Positions 27,668-37,372 of a stretch of 64,000 nt of DNA are shown here, piece by piece. A model generated the notes under the pieces. The model saw only the letters and a program-made list of their open reading frames with translations. It made no database searches and was not told the DNA's origin. Each line of letters opens with the position of its first letter. The first letter of the stretch is position 1. The translations under genes and the position numbers were made by a program. Source of the stretch: CAYMAZ01 sp964388575 (GTDB lineage: Bacteria; Bacteroidota; Bacteroidia; Bacteroidales; DTU049); NCBI GenBank assembly GCA_964388575.1, contig CAYMAZ010000004.1, positions 54,163-118,162 of the forward strand, written 5' to 3'.

Positions 27668-28762
27668 ATGAAAATTAAGGATGTGACTGCTTTTCTGGAG
27701 TCGTTATTTCCCCCTGCAATCCAGGAGAGCTATGATAACTCAGGTCTGCTGACAGGGCATGAGGGTGATCAGCTGAATGGTGTGCTGGTATGCCTGAATG
27801 TAACTCAGGATGTTCTGAATGAGGCAATTGACAAAAAATGTAATCTGATCATTTCTCATCATCCTTTGATTTTTTCATGTTTAAAAAAAATTACAGGCAA
27901 CACACCAACTGAGCGATATATTGAGTTTTTAATTGAAAATAGAATTGCACTGTATTCAATTCACACAAATGCGGATAAACAGGTGCCAGGCTTAAATACT
28001 TTTGTGGCTGAAAAAATGGGCTTATCAGAAATTCGGGTTCTTTCTCCTGAAATTGGTAATTTGCGTAAGCTTATTACATTTTGTCCCGAAAGTTATGCTG
28101 ATGCAGTTCGTCAAGCATTGTTTGATGCGGGAGCAGGAAAGATAGGAGAGTATGATATGTGCAGTTTCAATACAAATGGGATGGGGACATTCAGGGGTTC
28201 TGAAAATTCCAGTCCCTTTGCTGGAACACCTTCAAAATATCATGTTGAAAATGAACAAAAGATTGAAACAATTTTTCCATTTTACAAACAACGCCAGATT
28301 TTAAGTGCACTGCTGAAATCGCATCCGTATGAAGAGGTTGCCTATGATATCTTTAAACTTGAAAATGAGAATCCTGTTTGTGGATTGGGAGCAATTGGAT
28401 ATCTGAGCAAACCTATGGTTGCAATCGAATTTCTGAAGTTTTTAAAATCTTTTTTTAAAATTTCAATTATAAAATACAGTGGTCATATAAACCATACCAT
28501 TTCAAAAGTGGCTTTTTGTGGAGGAAGCGGTGCGTCATTAACGAAAGTGGCCCATTCTTCAGAAGCTGATGCATTTGTAACTTCTGACATTAAGTATCAT
28601 GACTTTGATCATGGAAAAGAAAATTTTTTACTTGCAGATGTGGGTCATTATGAATCAGAATTATTTTTTAAGGAATATATTGTAAGTCTTTTAACAAAAA
28701 AAATTACTAATTTTGCAATTCATTTTGCTGAAAATGAAAAAGATCATGTAATTTATTTTTAA
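27668..28762 (+). CDS. Nif3-like dinuclear metal centre hexameric protein
   Basis: Member of the NIF3/YbgI family (GTP cyclohydrolase 1 type 2-like). DNSGLLTGHEG and LIISHHPLIF carry N-terminal metal ligands, and SIHTNADKQVPGLN and a C-terminal DVGHYESELFFKEY supply the rest. A central segment (about residues 125-230) is the PII/CutA-like insert found in the longer forms. The start at 27668 gives 365 residues; the frame is open further upstream but overlaps the lipoprotein gene. The biochemical role of the family is not settled. Confidence 0.9.
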   Translation: MKIKDVTAFLESLFPPAIQESYDNSGLLTGHEGDQLNGVLVCLNVTQDVLNEAIDKKCNLIISHHPLIFSCLKKITGNTPTERYIEFLIENRIALYSIHTNADKQVPGLNTFVAEKMGLSEIRVLSPEIGNLRKLITFCPESYADAVRQALFDAGAGKIGEYDMCSFNTNGMGTFRGSENSSPFAGTPSKYHVENEQKIETIFPFYKQRQILSALLKSHPYEEVAYDIFKLENENPVCGLGAIGYLSKPMVAIEFLKFLKSFFKISIIKYSGHINHTISKVAFCGGSGASLTKVAHSSEADAFVTSDIKYHDFDHGKENFLLADVGHYESELFFKEYIVSLLTKKITNFAIHFAENEKDHVIYF

Positions 28763-28783
28763 TCTCCAAATATTTAGCGGTTT

Positions 28784-29710
28784 ATGGCCAAAACAACATC
28801 CAAAACGAGTGACAAAAAAACATCTTCAGCAGTAAAAAAATCTACTGCTTCTGCCAAAAAATCATCTGCCGCTTCTCCTGCAAAGGAAAAGAAATCACCT
28901 TTACCTGTTGAAGAGGCAATCATAAAAGCAACCACAATTTCTGAAAGGGTTGAGACTGATGATGTACAGGATATGGCCGTCAGGGATAAACTGGTTACTT
29001 TATTCACTCTTCAGACGATAGATACACGTATTGACAGGATCAGAATTGTCAGAGGAGAACTTCCGCTTGAAGTTCAGGATCTTGAAGATGATGTTGCAGG
29101 TCTGGAAACCAGATTGCAGAATATTGAACGTGAAATTGAAGACTTGAAAAATCAGAGTAACAATCAGAAAATTTTTATTAAGGATTGTATTGCCCTGATT
29201 AAAAGATATGAAGAACAACAAAATAATGTCAGAAACAATCGTGAATACGATTCATTAAATAAAGAAATTCAATATCAGAAGCTTGAAATTGAACATTCAG
29301 AGAAAATCATTAATGATTATGCCAAACAGATTGAAATTAAATCTGCACTCCTTGAAGAGTCCAAAAAGTCTCTGGAAGAAAGAAAAAGTGATCTTGATGA
29401 GAAAAAAGCTGAACTGAATGATATCATTTCAGAAACCGAAGAAGATGAAAAAATGCTGCTTGAAAAAAAGGAAAATTTCAGGAAGCGAATTGAGGACAGG
29501 TTATTGTTTTCATATAACAGACTGAGAGGAAATGCACGTAACGGACTGGCTGTTGTAAGTATTGAACGTGATGCATGTGGCGGATGTTTCAATAAAATTC
29601 CTCCCCAGCGTCAAATGGAAATTAAACAGCACAAGAAAATTATTGTGTGTGAATATTGCGGCAGGATACTGATTGACGATCATATTGTTAATGCAGTGGA
29701 ACTGGATTAA
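28784..29710 (+). CDS. C4-type zinc ribbon coiled-coil protein with a basic N-terminal tail
   Basis: The C-terminus has a zf-RING_7-type ribbon, ACGGCFNKIPPQRQ with a second pair CEYCGRIL. Before it is a long coiled coil (about residues 80-240), the usual form of this family, which has been linked to nucleic-acid processes. Residues 1-45 are unusual: nearly only Lys, Ser, Ala and Thr (KKSTASAKKSSAASPAKEKK), like a histone H1 tail. The length is 308 residues. It lies 21 bp after the nif3-like gene, a common Bacteroidota pairing. Confidence 0.88.
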   Translation: MAKTTSKTSDKKTSSAVKKSTASAKKSSAASPAKEKKSPLPVEEAIIKATTISERVETDDVQDMAVRDKLVTLFTLQTIDTRIDRIRIVRGELPLEVQDLEDDVAGLETRLQNIEREIEDLKNQSNNQKIFIKDCIALIKRYEEQQNNVRNNREYDSLNKEIQYQKLEIEHSEKIINDYAKQIEIKSALLEESKKSLEERKSDLDEKKAELNDIISETEEDEKMLLEKKENFRKRIEDRLLFSYNRLRGNARNGLAVVSIERDACGGCFNKIPPQRQMEIKQHKKIIVCEYCGRILIDDHIVNAVELD

Positions 29711-31214
29711 TATTAGCCTCCGTCTGAAAAGGCAATTATTGCTGTTGTTTCTGGTTTTTCAGTTGCATGCTTTACATGCTCAAAATTATATTGTGAGTGA
29801 ACAGTTTCTGAAAACCTACACTCACATCATTAATTTTAGAAAAACTGAAGCTCAAAGGTTGATTCAGCTTGAGAAAAAATCAACGAACCAGAATCTTTTG
29901 TTCGTCTTACTTGAGTCCCAACTGTATTTCACAGAAGCTTTTATAACAGAAACAACATTGTCCAAACAGCTTTGGGAAAACAAATTTTTGTACTGGGAAA
30001 AAGAATTAAGCTCCGGAAAAAAGAATTCTCCGTTTTTCAATTATTGTCTTGCACATCTTTATCTTCAGCGTGGGTTACTTGGATTAAAGCATCAGAATTA
30101 TATTCATGCCGGAATAGATATCCGAAAAGCATCTAAATTGCTTGAAGAAAATTACATGAAATTTCCTGATTTTGTAGTGCAATACAAAGAATTGGGTATG
30201 TTGAACTGTTTTATCGGTAATATTCCGGAGCAATTCATCTGGTTAACCAAATTGGCAGGAATAAACGGAGACATTGTGACTGGAGAGAAGAGACTCCTGG
30301 AAATTTTAAAGTTAAGTTTCAGTACGAAAGAATATGCGTTTTTGCAGCTTGAAACGTTGTTGTATTATTCTGTATTTGTAACAATGTTAACAAATGATCA
30401 GGAAAGGTCTGAAGATGTCTTGCGGTATTTTACACTGGTCAGGCAGGAATACCAAAACAGTCCCGTTTATTTGTATGTGTGTGCAAATATTTATTCTCAT
30501 CTTGGCAAAAATGACAAAGCACTTCAGGTTGTATCAGCCTATAACCCAACAGAAACTGACATTCCATTTGTCTATCTTGACTACCTTCGAGGTCTTTATT
30601 TGTTGCAAAAAGGCAGCCCCCATGCAAAAAAATTTTTTCTACGGTTTGCAGGAAATTTCAAAGGCATACACAATATCAGGTCAGCGTATCATAAACTGGC
30701 CTGGTGTTGGTTGATTGAAGAAAACTACGATCAATACAACTTGTACATTTCTATTGCTAAAAATTCCGGAGTAGCAGTAAATGATGCTGATAAACAGGCC
30801 CTGGCTGAAGCAATAAAATGTAAAACTCCTCATCCTGTGCTTTTAAAATCACGTCTTCTTTCTGACGGGGGGTATTATGAGAAAGCACTTGATGAGTTAT
30901 CGACACTTGATTCAGTAAAAATCTGTGAGCATCACATTTACTGTGTTGAATATCATTACAGAAAAGCCAGAATTCTGCATTTGAAAAATAATGTACATGA
31001 ATCCGTTGATCTGTATAAGAAGGTGATTGAAATGGGAAGGCAAGACACTGAATATTTTGCTGCTAATTCAGCTCTCATTCTTGCTAGTATGTATGAAGAT
31101 AAGAATGATATCACAAATGCAAAATATTATTACTCAATGTGCCTGACACTTCCTTTTGAAGAATATAGAAATTCTATTCAGCAAAAGGCGAAAGCTGGAT
31201 TAAACCGATTTTAG
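29691..31214 (+). CDS. secreted TPR-like protein, function unknown
   Basis: A protein of about 507 residues with a signal peptide (QLLLLFLVFQLHALHAQ) and several TPR-like helical pairs, for example PVYLYVCANIYSHLGKNDKAL, YRKARILHLKNNVHESVDLY and SALILASMYEDKNDITNAKYYY. It is probably periplasmic. The chosen ATG (29691) overlaps the end of the zinc-ribbon gene by 20 bp, indicating translational coupling. The ATG at 29673 is an alternative. No catalytic motif is seen. Confidence 0.75.
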   Translation: MQWNWINISLRLKRQLLLLFLVFQLHALHAQNYIVSEQFLKTYTHIINFRKTEAQRLIQLEKKSTNQNLLFVLLESQLYFTEAFITETTLSKQLWENKFLYWEKELSSGKKNSPFFNYCLAHLYLQRGLLGLKHQNYIHAGIDIRKASKLLEENYMKFPDFVVQYKELGMLNCFIGNIPEQFIWLTKLAGINGDIVTGEKRLLEILKLSFSTKEYAFLQLETLLYYSVFVTMLTNDQERSEDVLRYFTLVRQEYQNSPVYLYVCANIYSHLGKNDKALQVVSAYNPTETDIPFVYLDYLRGLYLLQKGSPHAKKFFLRFAGNFKGIHNIRSAYHKLAWCWLIEENYDQYNLYISIAKNSGVAVNDADKQALAEAIKCKTPHPVLLKSRLLSDGGYYEKALDELSTLDSVKICEHHIYCVEYHYRKARILHLKNNVHESVDLYKKVIEMGRQDTEYFAANSALILASMYEDKNDITNAKYYYSMCLTLPFEEYRNSIQQKAKAGLNRF

Positions 31215-31276
31215 TTAACTTTTACAATGTTGAATTTGATTTGAAATAAGATCTACTTGATTTGAATATGAATTTA

Positions 31277-31307
31277 TTTGTAAAGTGAAATTTTTTTTAC
31301 ATTTTTG
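31277..31307 (+). promoter_or_regulatory. predicted promoter of the S9 peptidase gene
   Basis: TTTG (31277-31280) and TACATTTTTG (31298-31307) with a 17 bp spacer. The -7 box carries two extra T relative to consensus. The leader is about 25 nt. Confidence 0.4.
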
Positions 31308-31334
31308 CAAATCTGAACAGAAATTAAAACACAT

Positions 31335-33353
31335 ATGAAAAAATTAATTCTACTGACATGGGTTGTATTTACCAGCTTAATGCTTCATGCACAGAAAGGG
31401 TTGCTCCCAGTCCATCTCGATTCAATGAAAACCATAGTTGAGGCAGCTGTGTCAGATGATGGCAGATATGTTGCATATGTTAAACTGGTTCCCAGATTGT
31501 TATCTGAAGGTGCTGGATATGCTTATCGCGAGTTGTATGTATTTGATGTTGCCGGTAAACAAAGCACTGGTCTTCTGACAGGAAAAGTTTCCGTGTCTTC
31601 GCTTTCATGGATGCCCGGAGAGAACAGTATTTGCTTCAGGACATCAATGAATAACAGTCATGGCAGACAAGTTTTTGCCCTAACTGTTGACAGGGATGAT
31701 GAACCCCGACAACTGACAAGCTTAAACAAACCTGTGATCAATTATCAGTTTATAAATAAAAACACATTGGCAATTACAGTTCTGGAGGATGAGGAGAAAC
31801 AACTTCTTGCAAGAAAAAGTGCAGGGTTTGAAATGAAGATTTATGAAGAACAATTAAGACACATTGAATTGCATCGCTATGATATTTCAAGCGGAAAATC
31901 GGTGCCACTGACAAGGGGTGTGTCAGTATTTGATTTTTCGGTGAGCCCAGATGGCAGTAAGATCGCTGCTGCAATTGCTCCTCAGAATCTTGTGGATGAT
32001 TCTTACATGTTCAAAAGAATACACATTTTAAATGCACAGAATGGCGATGTGCTAGAGAGAATTGAAAATCCGGGAAAACTGGGAAAGATGGCCTGGAGCC
32101 CTGATAGCAAAAAGTTGGCATTTATAGCTGCTTCAAAACGTGAAGATTCTGTTGACGGGAGTTTGTTCATTTTTGAAACCGGCAATGGAGTTCAATATCT
32201 TGAAATCAGAAACTATGTTAAGGGGATGGAACTTTCTGTGAAAGATGTGATCTGGACAGATTCTGAAACAGTCCTTTATCTGGCTGAGCAATGTGTGGAT
32301 ATGGTTGTGCGCAAACAAAGAATCACTGATAAGGGGTCTTCAGAGGTCATGCCCGGTGGATTGGCTAATTTTAGATCGTTTCAAAAAAGCGAGGATTTTC
32401 TCTATTTTACAGGACATACACCAGCATATCCTTCTGATCTGTTACGTTATAATTTGAAAAGTGGTGAAGTGGAGAGATTGACAAATTCGAACAATTGGTT
32501 GGATAATGTGACATTATCCCGTCAGGAAATGATTCAATACAAAGCCCGTGATGGAGAAGAAATTCACGGAGTACTTGTATATCCGCTCAATTATATTAAA
32601 GATTTATCTTATCCACTGATTGTATATATTCATGGCGGTCCTGAATCCTGTGTTCAGAACGGATGGGTCAGCAATTATTCACAATGGGGTCAGTTTGCTG
32701 CTGCCCGTGATTATTTTGTGTTTTATCCAAATTACAGAGCAAGTTCAGGCAGGGGTGTGGATTTTACAATGGAGGGATATGGTGCCCTGCTGGAAAAAGA
32801 ATATGAAGATGTGATAGACGGAATTGATTATCTGATTGAAAACAAATTTGTTGATCCTTCAAAAGTTGGGATTGGTGGTGGTTCTTATGGAGGGTATTTT
32901 GCAGCATGGTCGTCAACAAAATATACAGATAGATTTGCTGCATCCGTGGTTTTTGTGGGTGTGACAAATCAGGTTTCAAAGCGTAATCTGACAGATATTC
33001 CATGGGAGGATTATTATGTACACTGGGGATTCTGGACACATGAAAATCATGAAAAGGTTTGGGAAGCAAGTCCTGTAAAATATGCTTACATGAGCAAAAC
33101 TCCAACCCTGATTTTACACGGAGAGGAAGATCCAAGAATTCCCGTGAGTCAGGGAATGGAGCTTTACAGAGCTCTTAAGCTCCACGGAAAGGCTCCTGTG
33201 AGATTGGTTTTATATCCGGGAGAAGGGCATGGTAACGCAATAAATACAAATCGTTTTGACTTTCTGGTCCGGACACTTGAATGGTTTGACTATTATCTTC
33301 AGGGAAAGCAGCCCCTTGATAAGATGCCGGGAATTTATCCCCTATATGACTAA
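31335..33353 (+). CDS. S9 family prolyl oligopeptidase-type peptidase, exported
   Basis: Serine peptidase with a signal peptide (LILLTWVVFTSLMLHAQ), a beta-propeller-like region (about residues 40-400, WD40/PD40-type segments such as VSPDGSKIAAAIA and WSPDSKKLAFIA) and a C-terminal alpha/beta hydrolase. The catalytic Ser is in GGGSYGGYFAAW, Asp in HGEEDPRIPVSQ and His in PGEGHGN. The oxyanion segment is YIHGGPES. The length is 672 residues, normal for the family. It is probably periplasmic and degrades peptides. It is monocistronic. Confidence 0.93.
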   Translation: MKKLILLTWVVFTSLMLHAQKGLLPVHLDSMKTIVEAAVSDDGRYVAYVKLVPRLLSEGAGYAYRELYVFDVAGKQSTGLLTGKVSVSSLSWMPGENSICFRTSMNNSHGRQVFALTVDRDDEPRQLTSLNKPVINYQFINKNTLAITVLEDEEKQLLARKSAGFEMKIYEEQLRHIELHRYDISSGKSVPLTRGVSVFDFSVSPDGSKIAAAIAPQNLVDDSYMFKRIHILNAQNGDVLERIENPGKLGKMAWSPDSKKLAFIAASKREDSVDGSLFIFETGNGVQYLEIRNYVKGMELSVKDVIWTDSETVLYLAEQCVDMVVRKQRITDKGSSEVMPGGLANFRSFQKSEDFLYFTGHTPAYPSDLLRYNLKSGEVERLTNSNNWLDNVTLSRQEMIQYKARDGEEIHGVLVYPLNYIKDLSYPLIVYIHGGPESCVQNGWVSNYSQWGQFAAARDYFVFYPNYRASSGRGVDFTMEGYGALLEKEYEDVIDGIDYLIENKFVDPSKVGIGGGSYGGYFAAWSSTKYTDRFAASVVFVGVTNQVSKRNLTDIPWEDYYVHWGFWTHENHEKVWEASPVKYAYMSKTPTLILHGEEDPRIPVSQGMELYRALKLHGKAPVRLVLYPGEGHGNAINTNRFDFLVRTLEWFDYYLQGKQPLDKMPGIYPLYD

Positions 33354-33379
33354 TTGTTCTGACAATTTTGTGTAGCAGG

Positions 33380-33976
33380 CTAACGAGTATTCTGGATGAA
33401 TTTTTTCAACTCTGAATAAAGCCTTGATGTTGGCAAACCCATGATGTTGTAGAAAGATCCTTCAATTTTTTCTATCCCGATATATCCTATCCATTCCTGT
33501 ATTCCATAGGCACCGGCCTTGTCGAAGGGTTTGCACTGACTGACATACATGGATATTTCTTCATTACTGAGAACCCGAAACCAGACTTTTGATTCAGAAA
33601 GGAAAGAATACATTTGTATTTTACTTTTCAAGGTAACTCCTGTAAAAACAGAATGCATGTTTCCTGACAAACGTTTCAGGTAGTTAATGGCTTCATGAGC
33701 ATTGTCGGGCTTGGGAATAATGTTGCCTTCTATTGATACAACAGTATCTGCCGTGATAATAATATCGTTCGAATTCATGTCCTCTCTGCGAAAAAATTGA
33801 GATTTTTTTTCACTCAGATACAATGCAACGTCACCCGGAAACAGGTCAGTGGGGTACGTTTCATCCACGTCTGTTGAAACTGCGATAAACTCAATACCCA
33901 TTTCAGACAGAAGTTGTCTGCGACGTGGACTTAAAGAAGCCAGGGTAATGCTGTAATCTTTAAAAAAATCTATCAT
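33380..33976 (-). CDS. maf: Maf family nucleoside triphosphate pyrophosphatase
   Basis: House-cleaning pyrophosphatase that hydrolyses non-canonical or dTTP/UTP nucleotides. It begins ITLASLSPRRRQLLSEMGIEF, the SxSPRRxxLL motif. DVDETYP, the general-base region ITADTVVS and FDKAGAYGIQEWIG follow. The length is 198 residues. Its start overlaps the end of the ubiA-family gene by 4 bp (ATGA type), so it is the last gene of a four-gene operon. Confidence 0.94.
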   Translation of the reverse strand: MIDFFKDYSITLASLSPRRRQLLSEMGIEFIAVSTDVDETYPTDLFPGDVALYLSEKKSQFFRREDMNSNDIIITADTVVSIEGNIIPKPDNAHEAINYLKRLSGNMHSVFTGVTLKSKIQMYSFLSESKVWFRVLSNEEISMYVSQCKPFDKAGAYGIQEWIGYIGIEKIEGSFYNIMGLPTSRLYSELKKFIQNTR

Positions 33977-34914
33977 CCGATTTCAAGACTAAATAACTGA
34001 ATGGAAATAATCCCAGCCAAAAATATGAGCTTAAGCAGGTCTGAAAGAAATATATAATCTTTTCGCTCTTTTGCTTTCATGAATTTTATGTTAAAATAAA
34101 TGAACAATGCAATGATGACGGCAGAAAAACTGAGCATATATATAAAGCTCATCCTGAAAAAGTAATATGTAGTCAGAAAAATTCCTGTAAGAAGTATTAA
34201 CTGAAGCAGGTAGATAATGCCTCTGGTTTTTTGAAGTCCAATTTTTATTGGTAATGTTGAACATTGAAATTCTTTATCTCCTTCCATGTCAGCAATGTCT
34301 TTTATTATTTCTCTGATGAATGTGAGCAAAAAAGCAAATGCAGCATATGCAAAAATGATATTCGTGATATATTTGAGATGTATGATTGGAATGTTCCCAC
34401 TATAAATGGAGGCAAAAAATTCATACAGCCAGACAATTCCCACTGAAAGTGCCGCAAGGAATGCAATAGCCAAATTACCGCTAAGAAACTCACGTTTGTA
34501 TTTTGTAGAATAAAACCAGTAAAGCATACTTACAATTCCAAGAATAAAAATGAGTTTAGGTGCATCAATTCTGAATATTGCCCAAAGTGAAACAATAATT
34601 CCAGAAATTGTCAGTATGAAATATGCATTTTTTCCTTGAGAAAGCGGGATTACTTTTCTGAGTATCGTTTTGTCAGGCCGGTTGATTTCATCCATCCCGA
34701 TGTCATAATAGTCGTTAATTGCATAACCTCCTGCAGCAAGTAAAAGGTATCCTGTTACAAAAAGAAAAAAAGAAAGTCCGTCCATTTGGAGTTCCATGTT
34801 TTCGAGGTTATAAAAGGGTGCAAGAAGAAAAACTCTAACGAAGTACATTAATACAGCAATGATTAGAATATTCTGAATTCGGAAAAGTTTAAAGTAGGAT
34901 TGTAGTTTTTTCAT
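33973..34914 (-). CDS. UbiA family prenyltransferase (GGGP transferase-like)
   Basis: Membrane prenyltransferase with about nine helices. The first Asp-rich motif is NDYYDIGMDEINRPDK (NDxxDxxxD), and the second is DIADMEGDKEF. Bacteroidota members in this neighbourhood are usually annotated as geranylgeranylglycerol-phosphate geranylgeranyltransferase, but menaquinone-type substrates are not excluded. The length is 313 residues. It lies 13 bp after the HAD phosphatase gene and overlaps maf. Confidence 0.88.
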   Translation of the reverse strand: MKKLQSYFKLFRIQNILIIAVLMYFVRVFLLAPFYNLENMELQMDGLSFFLFVTGYLLLAAGGYAINDYYDIGMDEINRPDKTILRKVIPLSQGKNAYFILTISGIIVSLWAIFRIDAPKLIFILGIVSMLYWFYSTKYKREFLSGNLAIAFLAALSVGIVWLYEFFASIYSGNIPIIHLKYITNIIFAYAAFAFLLTFIREIIKDIADMEGDKEFQCSTLPIKIGLQKTRGIIYLLQLILLTGIFLTTYYFFRMSFIYMLSFSAVIIALFIYFNIKFMKAKERKDYIFLSDLLKLIFLAGIISIQLFSLEIG

Positions 34915-34927
34915 TTGATTCTAATGT

Positions 34928-35449
34928 TTACCATGTGAATGCTTCCTGAGTAAGCCATTTTCCCTGTGCCCGCAATACCTGTTCAATGATGTCGCGGGCA
35001 CAGCCTTCACCACCTTTTAAATGAGAGATGTAATGTGCGATTTTTTTGATATCTGTGACTGCATCAGCTGGACAACATGCAATTGCAACCTCTTCCATAA
35101 TTCTGTGATCAGGAATGTCATCACCCATATATAAAATTTCTTCATCTTTCAGATTCCGGTCTGCTTTGAATTTTTGGTAAATTTCAATTTTGTTGTGGAC
35201 ACCCATAAAACAATCACTGATACGGAGTAATTCACATCTGATCTGCATACCAGGTGTATTTGCCCCGGATATGATTGCAATCCTGAACCCCAGTTTCTGT
35301 GCCAGTTGAATGGCAAATCCGTCTTTAACGTTTCCGTTGCGCATTTGCTGACCGTCATCACTGAACAGGATTTTTCCATCACTGAGAACACCGTCATAAT
35401 CAAAAATCATCGTTGTGATGTGCTTGAGTCTTTCCCTGTAGTCATTCAT
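34928..35449 (-). CDS. KdsC-like HAD phosphatase
   Basis: Small HAD hydrolase without a cap domain, like 3-deoxy-D-manno-octulosonate 8-phosphate phosphatase. The nucleophile motif is MIFDYDGVLSDG (DxD), motif II is AIISGANTPG, and motif III/IV is LYMGDDIPDHRIM. A role in Kdo synthesis for LPS is likely. The length is 173 residues. It overlaps the DUF2520 gene by 8 bp. Confidence 0.9.
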   Translation of the reverse strand: MNDYRERLKHITTMIFDYDGVLSDGKILFSDDGQQMRNGNVKDGFAIQLAQKLGFRIAIISGANTPGMQIRCELLRISDCFMGVHNKIEIYQKFKADRNLKDEEILYMGDDIPDHRIMEEVAIACCPADAVTDIKKIAHYISHLKGGEGCARDIIEQVLRAQGKWLTQEAFTW

Positions 35450-36218
35450 TGTGAAAATATTGTTTTATATAGTTGGTGATTGATGAATACATGTATTTAA
35501 GATGTGGATGATGAACATCAAGGAGTTGCATATGGTTTTCAATGATTTGAAAATTGTTTCTTAGGGCTGGTCCTGTTTGATTGTTCGATGGAAGGCTGTT
35601 ACGTGTTTTATCAATTGTTTCTTGTATCAAAGGCCGAAATAGCTGGAAATCAAGTTGATTGACAGCTGCAATTTCTTCGGTAGCGACAAGTGATGCATTG
35701 ACAAAGTTACAGGCAAATATAGCTGCCAGATGGATAAATTTTCTTTTTTCTGAATTGAGCTGCATAACTGTTTGAAAATTGTCAGTTGCAAGCATAAAAA
35801 TTTCATGCAAATCAGCCTTGTTTGTAGCTTCAATAAAGACGGGAATAGCCTTGTAATCCGGGGTTCTGCTTTTTGTGAAAGTTTGCAGGGGATACAATAC
35901 GCCACATCGATCGGAGTAGGGTTTCAGAAGATCAATTGACAAAGATCCGGCTGTGTGCAACAGAATACCTCTGAATTGCGGTAGTTTTAAACAAACATCA
36001 TCTATAGCGTCTTCATTCAATGCAGCAATACAAAAATCTGTTTCTTCAGGTATATCTGTGATGGTATCCAGAATAAGTGCCCTGCAGCTGTTTGCAGTTT
36101 CTTGTGCATGCTTTGGCGTTCTGCTCCAGATGTATACAGTATTGCCGCTTTCAGCAAAAATGTGTGCGAGATGATGTCCCACATTTCCAGCACCGATGAT
36201 GACAATATTGTAATGCAT
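35442..36218 (-). CDS. Rossmann-fold DUF2520 oxidoreductase-like protein
   Basis: N-terminal NAD(P)-binding fold of F420-oxidoreductase/ProC type (IVIIGAGNVGHHLAHIF), then a DUF2520-type helical domain with FIHLAAIFACNFVNASLVA. The length of 258 residues is typical. The reaction is unknown. It is the first gene of the DUF2520-kdsC-ubiA-maf operon, a recurring Bacteroidota set. Confidence 0.88.
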   Translation of the reverse strand: MHYNIVIIGAGNVGHHLAHIFAESGNTVYIWSRTPKHAQETANSCRALILDTITDIPEETDFCIAALNEDAIDDVCLKLPQFRGILLHTAGSLSIDLLKPYSDRCGVLYPLQTFTKSRTPDYKAIPVFIEATNKADLHEIFMLATDNFQTVMQLNSEKRKFIHLAAIFACNFVNASLVATEEIAAVNQLDFQLFRPLIQETIDKTRNSLPSNNQTGPALRNNFQIIENHMQLLDVHHPHLKYMYSSITNYIKQYFHNE

Positions 36219-36227
36219 GATTTTTTT

Positions 36228-36235
36228 GCAAAATT
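36228..36235 (-). promoter_or_regulatory. predicted -7 promoter box (TAATTTTG) of the DUF2520-kdsC-ubiA-maf operon
   Basis: TAATTTTG on the minus strand with only 9 nt to the ATG at 36218, so the transcript would be nearly leaderless. The -33 element is weak. Confidence 0.45.
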
Positions 36236-36374
36236 ATGAAAAAAAGTTAGATGCAGGCCGAATGTTCTTCACAATAGAGTTGGTGTCGTCAAAATCTAAT
36301 CCAGATACTCAGGAAGTTAATCTGAATTTTAAAAATTATTAGTAAATTGCGAAGGATTTTCAAATTTTACTTCC

Positions 36375-37280
36375 ATGGATCAGCCAAAAGTTGAAAGATT
36401 ATTAAGATTGTTAATGATGCTTACAGGAAATTTATCCTATGATGTTCATGATTTGTCAGAGCGTCTTGATATTTCTGTTCGGACTGTTTACAGATATATT
36501 GACACCTTCAGGTCCGCAGGTTTTGTTGTCAAACAAAAGGGGAAGGTTTTTCGGATTGACCGTTCATCACCCTATTTTAAAGACATCAGTAAATTGGTGC
36601 ATTTTACCGAGGAGGAAGCCCACATCCTGAAAAGTGCAATAGAAAGTATTGATGAAACAAACCTGTTGAAACAAAACCTGAAAAAGAAGCTTTATACGGT
36701 TTACGATTACAGGATTCTTGCAGAGACAATTACAAAAGGAAAGCATGCCATGAATGTGAACCACCTTGTTGAAGCAATTGAACAGGGTAAGCAGGTGATT
36801 CTGAAAGATTACAGTTCAGTGCACAGCAATAAAATAAGAAACAGATTTATTGAGCCGTTTGAATTTACAACAAATTATATTCAGATCTGGGCATATGATA
36901 CTGAATCAAAATCAAATAAATTGTTTAAAGTGGCAAGAATCGGCTCAGTCGAAGTTCTTGAAAACTCTTGGAAATTCAAGAAATTTCACAAAGCTGGTTA
37001 TATTGATATTTTCCGCATAAGCAGTTTCGACCAGTATCAGGTAAAACTTAAACTCAGTATGAGGGCAGCAATGTTGCTTATGGAAGAATATCCACTTGCT
37101 GAAAAAGATATGATAAAAATTGAACGTGACAAATGGATGCTGAATACAAGAGTGTCCAGTTATGAGGGTATTTGTCGTTTTGTGCTGGGTTTGTTCAATG
37201 ATGTTGAAATTATTGATTCGCCCGGATTCAGGGATTTCATAATTACAAAAATCACAAAACTGAAGTCATTAAAAATTTGA
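36375..37280 (+). CDS. WYL-domain helix-turn-helix transcriptional regulator
   Basis: N-terminal HTH_11/DeoR-like wing-helix (LSERLDISVRTVYRYIDTFRSAGF), a helical linker, then a WYL-type Sm-like domain (about residues 140-215) where the WYL triad region reads IQIWAYDTESKSNKLFKVARI. A C-terminal WCX-like region completes the 301 residues. WYL proteins often control DNA-damage or defence genes and sense nucleotides or nucleic acid. The only close neighbour on this strand is the HIRAN gene 92 bp downstream. Confidence 0.9.
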   Translation: MDQPKVERLLRLLMMLTGNLSYDVHDLSERLDISVRTVYRYIDTFRSAGFVVKQKGKVFRIDRSSPYFKDISKLVHFTEEEAHILKSAIESIDETNLLKQNLKKKLYTVYDYRILAETITKGKHAMNVNHLVEAIEQGKQVILKDYSSVHSNKIRNRFIEPFEFTTNYIQIWAYDTESKSNKLFKVARIGSVEVLENSWKFKKFHKAGYIDIFRISSFDQYQVKLKLSMRAAMLLMEEYPLAEKDMIKIERDKWMLNTRVSSYEGICRFVLGLFNDVEIIDSPGFRDFIITKITKLKSLKI

Positions 37281-37339
37281 TTTTTAAAAATATATGTAGA
37301 AATAATTTATTTGTGTCAAAAGTTGTCATTGTGTGACTC

Positions 37340-37347
37340 TATTTTTG
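37340..37347 (+). promoter_or_regulatory. predicted -7 promoter box (TATTTTTG) upstream of the HIRAN gene
   Basis: TATTTTTG lies 25 nt before the preferred ATG at 37373. The HIRAN gene therefore seems to have its own promoter apart from the WYL gene. Confidence 0.45.
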
Positions 37348-37359
37348 TAAAAAATAAAT

Positions 37360-37364
37360 GGAGG
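37360..37364 (+). promoter_or_regulatory. Shine-Dalgarno site (GGAGG) that decides the HIRAN start
   Basis: GGAGG is 8 nt before the ATG at 37373 and overlaps the first in-frame ATG (37358), so the second ATG is the likely start. Confidence 0.6.
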
Positions 37365-37372
37365 ATACAAAA

